Below are positions 24,454 through 36,100 of a DNA stretch of 64,000 bases, piece by piece. The position numbers and the translations under genes were made by a program. Numbering within the stretch: position 1 is the stretch's first letter; each line of letters opens with the position of its first letter. Source of the stretch: Heterotrichella gracilis (Eukaryota; Sar; Xanthophyceae; Tribonematales; Xanthonemataceae). Location of the stretch: NCBI GenBank assembly GCA_032358255.1, contig JAULBX010021409.1, positions 1-64,000 on the forward strand, in the 5' to 3' direction. Under the pieces are notes generated by a model, which saw nothing but the letters and a program-made list of their open reading frames with translations, was not told where the DNA came from and ran no database searches.

Positions 24454-27400
24454 CTACCCGTCCCAGTGCAGCACCGAGTCCAAAAACCACACCGCCGTCA
24501 TTGAAAAGGGGTACAGCAGCAGGATGGGGATGGCCCGCCATGTCTGGAAGGAGGTGGTGATTGCCCCCAGCGCCCCCACCACCAGCGTGGCCCCCACCAT
24601 GACCACCACCTCGCTGGTGTAGGTCCAGTCCAGGCGCTGGAAGTGTACCACGAATAGGAACACGCCCAGGCACATGGTGTTGTTCATGGTCACGGCGCCG
24701 TACACCTAGGGGGGAAGGGGGGGCGGGGAATCAGAAGTGGGCGGAGAGGAGGGCGGTGTGTGCACGGTGGCGGGGTGGGCCCTGGAAAGAGTACCACGAG
24801 CATGTATACCGCCAGGCACATCCAACGCAACTCTCATGCACCTGCGCCAAAGGTTATTTTGTATCCCACCGCAACACACAGGTTGGACGCTAGCTCACTG
24901 ACGGGGCCTAGGGTTTAGGGTTAGGGGTCCAGGGCCCCACCTGTGCGAATCTGAGCGAGATGCTCTTCACCTTCTTTTAAGGGTTTACAATTTTAGGGTT
25001 TTGGTGCCCTGCAGGCTCAAGCTTTAAGGCCTCACCTGTGCAAATGTGAGCGAGATGTTCTTCATCTTCTTCTTTGCAGCAAACCTCAGGCTGGACACCA
25101 GCTCGCTGGCGTTGCTGGCAAAGGGGTTGACGGCAAAGGCAACGAAGAAGGGGGGGATGCCGGACACCTGGGGGGTGGGGGGTGGGGTTGAGGGAATGGC
25201 GGGTGAGGGAATGGGGGTGGGGAGGGGGGTTTGTCGCAATATGGAAGGTGCTAAATGTCCTTGGTTGGTAAATGCGGCCATGATTGAGTTGCAGTGGTAT
25301 GAAAATGTGGCTGGGCCTGCACTGCCGTGGCTTGCTAGGGTGTAACTATTGTCACCTTGCACCCTGATTGCTAGACCCTCCCTAACCCTGCATAGGAGCT
25401 GCCCATCCTGTACACAACAATCCAACCCCCACCTATGAGAAACCGCTGACTGCCACAAGCAGGAGGCCTGAGGAACATCGCCCACTGCCTACTTTGCCAA
25501 CCGTAACCCCAAAATCTACGCCAAAACCCTCCACGGTGCCAAGCAAAACCCTAACACCCCACCATTGACAAGCTGCTGACCGCGCCCACCGGAAGGTCTG
25601 AAAAACATTGCGCACACCGCGGCGCACAACCCTCCCCACAACCCCACGCAAAACCCCACGTAAAACCCCACACAAACCTCCACCTCCCAATGCGACACCC
25701 GCACCCTGCATATTCTCTGCACTAGGGTTTCAACACAGTGCAAGAACCCTAGCAACCCACCTTTGAGAAGCTGCTGACCGCCCCCACCAGGGGGTCCGAG
25801 AAGATTGCGCACACCGCAGTGCCCGCCATCATGAGCATCACAGCCTGGCCAACGATCTGCTTCTTGGAGGGGGGCAGCTTGTTCTCCTCAGACTCCTCCT
25901 CTTCCTCATCGTCCTCCTCTTCTTCCCTGGTGGGTGAATGAACAAGGGGTCAAGCAAGTGTGCATATGCGCGTGCGGGTATGGGAGGTTTTTCTCTGGGG
26001 CACGGGTGCGCGTTGGAGTATTTCAGTGGGCGTGGGTGTGGGTTTGTTTCTGTGTTGCCTTGCTATTCAAGTGCATATCCAGCAAAATGCAGTGCATGAG
26101 TCCCTCTCTGTGCAAACACTGTCCCCGTATCCCCCCAAATCCACACACACCAAAATCGCCACCACCGATACCTGCCGTTGATCGAATGCAGCATTTGCGT
26201 GTTCCCTTCCCACCCTGCCACCCACCCAGCTTGCACCCAATTAAAAGCAGCATGGCGTGCAGATCGCCCTTCTTCTGCAGCACCACCTAACCAAAGCAGC
26301 GGTGCGGGCTGCCACCCCCCCACCACCGCTTCCCCTCCCCCGCCCCACCCCATTCGCACCTGATCCACAGCAGCAAGGGCAAGCAGGCCTGCCCCTTTCC
26401 ACCACCGTCACCTAATCAACAACAATCCAGAGAAACTCCCCTTTTCTTCCCCACACAGTAATCATCCCCACCTGATTGACAGGGGCGTTTGCCTGCAGTT
26501 CACTGATCTCCAAGAGATTTGCCACGAGAACCTACTTGGTCATTGGTCAGGGCACAAAGATCCCCCCACCAACAGCCCTCCCCACATCTCCTTCCCACCA
26601 CCACCTACACGAGTCCCTCCCGCTCCGGCAACCACACCCACAAGACCGTCGGAGCCGCACCTGATTGACAGCTGCGTGGCGTGCAGGCCCTTCATCCCCC
26701 TCACCATCCCCAACCCCACCCGCACCTGATCAACATCAGCATGCAGGACCCCCCCTACCACATGCACACCAGTCTCCCCCCCGCCACCGCCACCACCCTC
26801 ACCTAATTGACAGCAGCGTTGCGTGCAGGTCCTCGATCTCCGAGGGGTTCGCCATGAGGGATTCGTGGTCACTGGTCAGGGCGCGCGTGATTTCGGCGGA
26901 CTGGCGCGCCTCGCGGCGGGTGCGAGTCTCGCGAGTGCGCTCCTCGATCCACCTGGGAAGGTAGCGGTTACATGATTTAAAAAATATGCGATTATATAAA
27001 GCAACAAACAGTGATAAATGATGTGGGGCATGGCAGGCCTGCCGCCGTGTGCAGGTCTCGCAGGAACGCTCCACCTGGGATGGCATCATCAAGTGACGGT
27101 AAAAACACACGTGTCTAGACCCTGTGGTGCTCAACGGGACGACCCTATGTGCTACTCATGGCACGTGTAGCGCATCCACCACCGCTACCCTGTGCATGCA
27201 CCACCACCACAACCCCCATACAGGGACACGCACTGCCCTGCACTACCACCACTGCCCTTCTGAGGGCACACATGCGCTGCCACCAGAAGGGTTCCTGGTC
27301 AACACCCCTTCCTGCCGCTTCCTGCTTTATTTATTTAACACCCCTGCTGCCGCCCATCACTCATAAAAGGTACGCCGCACCACCACACCCACTCTGATCA

Positions 27401-30400
27401 TCCTGTGACCGTGACCAATAACCATATCATCGGCTCCAATTACCTGCTGATGACTGTGTGGAACTCGTTGCGTGTGATCATGCTGTCGTTGTCTGCATCC
27501 AGCTCCTTCATGATGTACTGCCTGGCGCCATTGACCTCGCTCAAGTTGGTCCCCACAGCCAGCCCCAGCAGCAAGCCCTCCAGCTCATCTGCAAGGGGGA
27601 GATACAAAAGATGAGAGTCGTGTCTTATGTCATATGAAATTATATTCATAATAATTAATATAATTTCCCCGCTCATGTCGCTGATGACTTGGACACTGAC
27701 AGGAAAACTATCATTGCCCGGCGATGCGTGTGCAACGCTGACTGCTGCCCAGGCTGTACTGCGTGGTACTGACCAAGCAAGAGACTAGCACGCACCCGGG
27801 CCGATGGTCCCGTTCTTGTCATTGTCAAAGTGGTCGTACATGCTGTCCAGCGCGGTTGATTTGGGGGTGCATGTTTGACCCAAACCCTCACACCTGAACC
27901 CTATTCGTAATCCGCAACAGCTGGCATGCGGCAATGCATGCAAGTAAAAATCAGCATCTAATGGGATATCTGGGCTTGAAGTATTGTGCAATGCACCCTG
28001 GCCTGGGTCCCCTTCTTGTCCGTTTCAAAATGGTCAAACATGCTCTCCACCGTTTGTGGGGTTGAGATGGCATGTTGGCTCTAAAATTTTATATGCAGCC
28101 CGAAACAGCCCTCGCTCACTTAACGCATGTAGCAAACTTCAATGCAAGTCCTGGTAACACCTGAACTACCACACACCTGGGTCGATGGTCCCGTTCTTGT
28201 CCTTGTCAAAGTGGTCAAACATGTTGTCCAACGCGGTTGAGTTGATTTTATTATCCTCCCCCAGCAGGCTGCCAAAGGGCTTGATGCTCTCGGACAGGTG
28301 GCGCACCGCATACATGCGGTACAGCCGCCGGTGGGCCTCGCTCATCTTGCGCCGCTGGAGCTCGGGGAACACCACCTGGGGGAGTGGAAGGCTGGGTTTC
28401 CTAATTGTTATTATTTGGTTTCAAAATACTCCATGTATGTTTCTTGCGCCGCTGGAGCTCCGGGAACACCTGGGGAAGGTTTGGGATTACAGGTTTTATA
28501 CATGCAGGCCAACACATTTATGTTCTCACAATCAAATGCAAGAATAAATATGGTAAATCCACTACATCAAATAATCCCTGGTCCGCCTCGCCCTTCTTGC
28601 AATGCAGGAGCCCAGAAGCAGAGCCTGGAAAGCGGGGGTTGGACAATCATGCACATCCTCATTCCCACCTAGACTGCCACCCTTAATCCCCCCCTCCTCC
28701 TCCATCCCCAGAATTCTCCCACCCCGACCCACCCACCCACCTGGTATGTGCAGTAGGCTGCCAGGCTGACCAAGCACACTATCCCTCCCAGGAGGGAGGC
28801 AAGGGGGGAGCGGGTATTACCCAGGAGGGCAGGGACCTGCACCAGGGGCAAGCAGCGGGGGGGTGAATGACAGATAAACCATGCCGATAGTGATGATGCA
28901 ATGAACGTGTACCACCACTTGTAGTGATGACAGGTGTAATATCAATACCACCGCTGCTGTGCTGGTGGCGCATTACGCATTAATTCCCATGCCCGCGGTG
29001 CATGACTGGCATGCCAGCGCGATGACAGACTACATGCAAAATGAGGTGGGCTATGCTCCGCGTGCTGGATTGGCTTGCATGACGTGCGGTGGTGTCGGTT
29101 AGGCCCCGCGTTACCAGGGCCACTTCCCGCTCCGACCTAATTGCTGAAGAACAGCACGCATGCGACCATCCTAGTGACTGCATCTCACTCAATGCACCGA
29201 ATGCACACACTGTATGAGGGCACTGTATGAGGGCACTGTGTTATGGTTTAGGGTTTACCTGGATGATGAGGAACAGCGCGCATGTGGCCATCATGATGGC
29301 TGCGTTCATGCGCGTGTTGCGGTCCGTGCTCACGCCCGTGTTCACCAGGTCGCAGGGTTTGGTTAGGGTTTTGTTCTTCATGGTGCCCTGCAAGTGGTGG
29401 GGGTTGGGGTTTGGTGAGGCTACTGTCGTCTGTGTGCCCAGTGGCAACCTGCTCGTAGGGTTTGTTTAGGGTTTTTCCTTCAGTGTGGGCCTTGTGGGGG
29501 CTTGCGGGTGGTGAGGTTTGGTTAGGGTGTCGTTGTACGTGGCGCGCCATGGGGGTTTGGGTGGGGCCCCTTGGGCTCAGCCATGTGCCAGCCCTTGCAA
29601 CCAATACGCATCGTTGTTGCCTATACGCTGCTGGAAAGCCTTGAGGGTGGTTTGGCACTCTACTGTGTGCCACGCCAGCAAAGGAACGGGCTGGCTGGTG
29701 ACAACACTAGGCAGGCAACTGTACGGGTTTGGGAGCTGGTGGCACTGCTCAGGACTTCTGAGTCAGAACACTGGCGGGAGCCCCATAGGGTTTAGGGGTT
29801 TAGGGACGCTGTTGATAGGGAGCAAGAAGTCGCAGCTGCGCAGTAGGTTCCACTGAACCCTAAACCCTTCTTTTTCGCAGTACGAAGGTCCACTCACCGA
29901 CTCGTTGAAGTCGCATCTGCCCAGTATGAGCGAGCCTCCATAGGCTATCGTGAGCAGCATGATGGTGGAGCCAGCAAGCGTCCCAATACCGATGCTGACC
30001 TGTGCGCACAGCTGGGCGATGAAGGGGTGTAGGGTGTAGGGTTCACACTTGGTTCACACGCGTTTGTAGTCAACTGGGGTGGCAAGGCTTGTTTAGGGTT
30101 TACACCTGGTTTGCAGAGTGTGCAACCTCAAGGGAGCAAAAGAAAGGGCTCAAGTTTTGCATACATCTGTCACAGTACACAGGCATGTGGTCACACCCTG
30201 GTAGGGTACAAGTGCACGGCCGTCCCAAGCCGAGCACTGGCATATGCCACTCTACTGTGGTGGGGTAAAGCGACTCTGTGCAACTGTATGCAGCAGCTGG
30301 GTCATTTCCAGGACCCTTTCTGTGGACAGTGGGTATAATAAACTGGGTTTGTAGCAGCTGGGTCTGTTGAAGGACCTCTGTGGGAGGTGGGTTACCTGCT

Positions 30401-31164
30401 CCGCTGCTTGCTCCCGGCTACCAAACCCAGAGGCAAGGATGATAATCGTGTCGGGAAGTGCACCCAGCACGGGCAGCACGAGACCTGCACAGCATTGGGC
30501 CCGTAACAACCTGCCTGGGTAGGTGGGTGCATCACTGCCACAAACACGGCAAGGGGGTGGGATGAGTAATAAATACTGGTTACCTTCCAGGGGTAATACT
30601 GACTACACATGCAGCAGTAGCACAAGCATGACAGGTGCTCATGACAACCTGCAGATGGGTGCAACACTGCCAAAAAGGGGCAAGGAAGGCTCACGTGGTG
30701 GATGTGTACGAGTGAGAGGTGTGTACCGCTTGAGCTTACCCTCCAAACTGGGGTTCATGCTTCACCAACGAAAACCTGTGGTGCCAGTGGGAGCAAGCAA
30801 CGAAGTGATGGATGGCTCGCTTTGAGGTGGTGTGATGATGTGGATTATTTGCTTGCTGGCTGTACCGAGACTGCCACCTACCTCCGATGATGCCAGGATC
30901 CAACACCTGAAGCAGGTGCTCGCTGCCGTCTGAGAGCATGTTGGCTCCTTGCAGTAGGAGGTAGCCGTACGTGACCATGAGGAAGATCGAGCCTCCCAGG
31001 GATGCCGAGCTGCGAGGGAGGTGCATGCACGTTTGGTGCCCATGACTTCGCGGTGGGGAAACGTGGGCAACATGGGGTGTGGGTACGACACAGAAAGGGC
31101 ATCAGCAAGCTGGGGAGGCGTACCATGGCAGGAAGCCGTATGATTCTTCACAGGTCAGTGCCAT
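24454..31164 (-). CDS. NCL: NCL-type Na+/Ca2+ exchanger with two EF-hands
   Basis: Twelve exons join in phase to 542 aa: 31164-31124, 31009-30882, 30484-30396, 29999-29898, 29387-29259, 28836-28741, 28375-28177, 27588-27444, 26952-26803, 25926-25761, 25167-25036, 24705-24454. Plant NCL proteins exchange cations across membranes and carry a Ca2+-sensing EF-hand pair between two exchanger halves. Here the first exchanger motif is LGALPDTIIILASG (about residues 63-76). EF-hand loops are DKDKNGTIDPDE (252-263) and DADNDSMITRNE (292-303). An acidic run (about 360-375) precedes the second half with NPFASNASELVSSL (429-442). The N-terminus TCEESYGFLPC matches NCL as I recall it. ATG 31162-31164 follows an in-frame TAA, and I see no cleavable signal peptide. 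An intron splits the first EF-hand loop after residue 261. Confidence 0.92.
24789..24978 (-). repeat. Echoes of NCL exons 12 and 11
   Basis: Positions 24789-24821 resemble exon 12 at 24643-24675 (TACCACGA..CGCCAGGCACAT). Positions 24936-24978 resemble the donor edge of exon 11 at 25031-25073 (CACCTGTG..GAGCGAGATG). One intron carries copies of both exons that flank it. Confidence 0.75.
25434..25622 (-). repeat. Two echoes of NCL exon 10 end
   Basis: Positions 25434-25490 and 25559-25622 are direct copies of the exon 10 donor edge (25759-25820, coding for SDPLVGAVSSFSK). The copy nearer the exon is better preserved, as expected if copies arose stepwise. Confidence 0.85.
26222..26694 (-). repeat. 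Three echoes of NCL exon 9 end
   Basis: Positions 26222-26256, 26470-26565 and 26658-26694 resemble the donor edge of exon 9 (26800-26890, coding for SDHESLMANPSEIEDLHATL). The middle copy is longest, about 95 bp. Splice donors are recognisable in at least two copies. Confidence 0.85.
27796..28062 (-). repeat. Two echoes of the NCL EF-hand exon
   Basis: Positions 27796-27868 and 27998-28062 are copies of the end of exon 7 (28175-28245), which codes for most of the first EF-hand loop up to the donor. The first copy still keeps a readable loop-like sequence. Both lie in intron 7, downstream of the real exon. Confidence 0.85.
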
Positions 31165-33137
31165 CGCGGCTGTTGGGTGGCGTGCCACTTAGGGCTGGGG
31201 AGCTTTTTGGCGTCAGCACTGACGAGCTGACGTTTTTTTGGCGCGATGCCGAGATGCAGCTGGATTGAGCCCTGACGGCGCGGGCAAGCAAGCCTGGTCC
31301 GGCGTTACGAACCCATTGACCCGATCCTGCTTTGTGACGCCAAAAGCGGTCCGGTATGCTGCCGCTGTCACACAAGCTCGCACAGCTGCTGCGTGCCAAA
31401 ACTGCTAGGCAACGAACCGAAACAACCTACGCAGCCCCTGTGGTTGACGCCGCGCGTTTTGACACTATACTAGGCATCAGCACCTGCGTTGTACTTCTTT
31501 AGAAGCTTTGTATCTGTGTTTGGAGGTGGTGGAGGACCCCCTGTAGAGTGTCCCCTCGGAGCCCCTTTTCTGTTCCCCCTTTTTTGGGCGCACAGTAGGG
31601 TTTTGGGGTTGCGTGAGCTGGGGTTTCCGACCTCCATTTTGGGCGAAAATTGGGTGTTGATGTCAGCAACTCCTTCAAGACAGCAAGCCGAGGGCTCAGT
31701 AAAGATGAGTCATTCACTGCGACTTAGCAAACACAGAGGGCAGCAGGTATCCCACGGTGTGATATCCAACACTCAGCCTGATGGTTTTTGCCCTCAGGGT
31801 AGGCTAGGCTATGCTAGTAGTCAATAAAGAGCAGCTCTTCTACGTGTTCATCCTCTTTCTCCTTCCTAGACAATGCTGATATCACACAGTGGGTAGCCCC
31901 TTCAGCTTATTCAACTGTTAAGCATGTGATTAGCCTCACAAGCTAGCCATGGCCCTATAAGAAAGAAGAAAAGCCTCACATGTAACGTTCCATCTGGAGG
32001 TAAAATACACAAGGGTGTATCTCAGCTTGCTGACGAAATGACAGTGTTATACTACCTCGAGAGGGAGCAGTGTATGGAGTTGCGGTGCGCTGCCACCCTT
32101 GCAGCTGCACAGCTAACAGCTGACCTAGGAACCGCAAAAGCAATGTGTGAACTCTTTTAAAAAGGGCCGTACCACGCTACGCAGGGAACAACTCTTGCAC
32201 GTCTGATGGAAAAAGGGTCCACAGCAGTTGCTGACAGAGTACAAACAAACCCTTTTCAAGCCATTCTTTGAACCTACTGGCAACGTTTTTAATGCCCCCT
32301 GGCAACACGAAGGGAAACCCATCAATTGACCCAAGAAAACACCTCAGGCCTAACCCCCCACTGCACTGTCCAGCGTCTGTGTACATGTCTCAGGGGCCTC
32401 TGGCATACCCCAATACGAGGTGACCCCGGAAACACCCTTGAGGGTAGCCCGGGGGCAGATGTGATAGCAGTAAAGGAATTGTCCATCTGAACTGATACTA
32501 CTTTTGCCTGGGAAATGCTGCAAAACTGCTTGCAATTGCACCTACTAGTTGTGCCAATCTCTAGTAGATGCCATGGCCCAGAAGGCCTGGTGTGTGGCAC
32601 AGCTAAAACATCGCTGCTATGCACCTGCTCACCCCCAAGCTAAGCAAAAACCTAGACCTAAGTCCAAAACCCCTGTCTCGCGCAGCAGGCACATGTGGCA
32701 CGGACAAAAAGGCTGTCATGCGGCTGGCAGCTATGGTTACACTAGAACCTACGTCCTCTGTTTACTCCGAGCGTGGGTACATCTAGTGGTGCATGTGTTG
32801 GCATACTCTCAAATGCGTTCAACGTGCGTGCGTTCTAGCCCTGACTTTGCCTATTGTTCACCCAGTCCTACCGACAGGATACAGTCGAACGGCAGGGAGC
32901 GTAAGCTTCAAAAAATTGCAGTTCCAACCCATAAAAACACCTGTCAAAATCAAAATGGTGCGGCATTCCTCCAGTACCTAATTCACCTATCCATGACAAC
33001 TCCTGTGCTCAAAATCCCCACGAACCCCACCCCCACAGCCACCAGGCTCCCATCCCCATTCCCATTCCCTGCCCACCAATCCCCGAATCCCCACGTGGCT
33101 CCACAGCCACGTAAAGCCCCAACACCCTCAAACCCTC
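31165..33137. other. Spacer between NCL and the thioredoxin-aminotransferase gene
   Basis: About 2 kb holding the NCL promoter at its left end and the 3' region of the next gene at its right end. I see no exon pattern, repeat family or RNA gene in it. Confidence 0.5.
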
Positions 33138-36100
33138 CTAGACCTCCCTGTCTTTGTATCTCGCGTCGATGAACTCCACCAGCGCGTAGCAGTCCTCAAA
33201 CGTGGACATGTACCCTAGCGAAACCCTAATGGTGCCCAGGGGCTTCTGCACCCACTTGAGCGCCACCTCAGCGGCATGGCCCAGCTGGACCTTGGTGCCC
33301 TTGAGGGCTGCCAGCACGTCATTGGAGTGGATGGCGGGGGGGTCAACCACGGGGCGCTGCACCTTGATCCACTCCACATCGTCACCGCACCTGCAACAAA
33401 TGACAAAATGAATATGGTGTTTAGGTTATTTTCCCTGAGGTTGCACAAAGATCAGCGAGCGGTGTAAACAGTCCCATTGATGTAGTACCCTGGCGCTGCA
33501 TGTACAAGGCTGGCAGCTAATCCGGCTGCAATGACTGATTACAATTTACAGGAATTCCACCTATAACAAGCCCTGTTGCTGCCAATACAGACGCTGGGGC
33601 CAGTTCGAAACCTGACAGCAGACAATCCCTATGCCCCAACCCTACACTCACCCTTCCTTCTCATCGGCCAGCGACTCCACCTCGCACTCCTCCACGCCCA
33701 CGCAGCTGTAGCAGGCGCCAGGGTTGCACTCGCAGCCTACAGAAGGGGTGGTGGGGGTTAAAGGGGGTCATGGGTAGCAGGGAGCACCGGTGCCACATGG
33801 CAGTGCAGAGGCAGTCGACACTGTGCAGTGTCGACTGCCTCTTGAGGAGGGTGCAAGGGTGGGTTGGGGGCGGTGGTATCATACCACTGGTATGCAATCG
33901 GCACAGCGCATGTGGTAGGGGATTATGTGCAGGGCAATGCCCTTATCTTAGTCCTCACCCTCACCCAGCGCGCCTCTTCAGGGACAGGCTGGCACAGTGG
34001 CGCCCACCACCCACCCTACCCACCCATCCACCCCCCATCGCACCTGTCCTGAGGTGGAAGCCTGCCTCTGCCGACTCCTTCTGGAAGGTGCGGTAGCTGT
34101 AGGGCTCGCCAGTCGGATCCAGGATCTCAAAGTTGAGGATGCCGCCCTGGACATGGCGGCTGCAAGACAAGACAGTGTTAAAGATACATGGTATTAATGA
34201 AAATGATATTACCCGAGTATTCTGTAAATCATTCAACATATGACAGGCCTGTGAATATGAGACGCCAGCTCCGGAAGGATACAAACACTTATGAACAAAT
34301 TAAATCCACTTAATATTACTATTTTCACCAGCCCAAACACCGTGGTGCAAATTTTATTATTATTCCAAGCAGTGATGGGAGTGGCGTGCGCACGGCCAGC
34401 CCATAGAGAAGAAGATACCCCCTTTCCCCCCCACCCACCTGTTCTCCAGGTGGTGCTTCTCAAACACCTTCTCACCATGGTTACCTTGTCACCCACAAGA
34501 TCATGCTTCATTTTCTGAACCAGCTACCCACCCACCCTCCGCCACCCACCTGTTCTCAAGGTGGTGCTTGCCAAACACCTTGACCATGGGCGCCCCATTG
34601 CTGTGCTGCAGCCGCGCAACTGCGGCATACAGCCAGTCGGTGAGCGAGGCCACGTGGGCCTGGATGGCGCCGATGCCGCCCAGCCGCTGCATCATCTCAA
34701 AGCCGTGGCGCAGCGAGATGATGTCCAAGAAGGCCACCTGCAAATGGGTGGTGGGTGGTGGGTGGGGTGGAGGTGGGATGCGGTGCGGTGCGGTGGGATG
34801 GTATAGAATGGGGTGTACATGCATACTAACTAGAATAAGAATAATTACGCATGCGTGCATAAGTGGGGAGCCAGCAAAAGGGTTGCCAGGTACTCTGTCC
34901 GTGAGAATAAGTTACACCTTACCGTAAGTGTAAGGTTTTTTTGCCCCCACCATCCCCCCTCCAGACACCACGAGGTCGTATTATTCCCACTCCCCAACCC
35001 CCCACCTCGACCCATGCCACCACCCATCACTCACCGTCCCATCCTCCAGCCGCTCCGATGGCTTGCACTTTAGCACATGGAAGTTGTCTGAGGAGGTGGC
35101 CAGGGACACGGTGCCCCCGCCCCAGAACACCTTGCGCATGAGCTCCACATTCTCTGTGCGAATCAGCAGCGCACCCAGGCCGGTGGGGTAGCCAAACATC
35201 CTGGAGGAAGGGGAAATGCGGGCGCGTGTGAGGGGGCGGGCGGCGATGGATCACAGGTGGAGATTATGGGACTAGGGTGTTTGGGACTCAAGTGCCGTAC
35301 ACGACGCCTTAACCCCAAACTTTGACCCAATGATTGCACCGAGGAATTTCTTTCTATACATAGTCTCATTTGAAGTGTGGGACCCGCTGCTCCGGGGTTG
35401 TGATTGACAGGAGAACTTATGCAACTGACATCCTGAGTTTTGCCACTGTTTTCCGCCCCTCCACCCACTTACTTGTAGAACGAGACGGTGACAAAGTCCG
35501 CCGGCACGCGCGACAGGTCCAGCGGCTGGGTGGGCACAAATGCAGCAGCGTCCAGCAGCACCTTCCACTCGTGGCTACCCACGCTCTTGCCCTGGATCTG
35601 GGATACCCAGTCCAGCGGGAACTGCAGGGGGAGAAGGGGGTATGGGTGGGTGGGCGAGGGTAGGTGGCGTGTGGGAATAAGTGCGGTGTGGGGAAGATGG
35701 CATGCTGGTTGTGGACAGGATGCCCAAACTTATTCAAATGATCAAAGGTCTGCAATTTATGTGAGGTGTTGGTGCGCCCTTCTCACCCCCCCTCCCACAC
35801 AAAAAGCAACATTGCACCCCCCTTCCTCCCACAACACCGCACGCACCTTCACGCCCGCAAAGTTGTCCTCCGCAGGGAAAGAGAACAGGCTGTACTCCGG
35901 CCCATCCACAGCCACCGAGCTGCCGTTGCCCCCGCTGCCCACCCCCTCAGCGATCCACTTCTCCACCCAGGGCTCTGTCACCGCCTGGTACACAGCGCCG
36001 TGGTCCAGCGCGTACTGGCGGATGCCTGCGGGTATTTGGGGTGAAGGGTGGGGTTGGTGTCGAGGTTTGTGTGCGGGTTTGGCACCTCGTTTTTCTTGTG

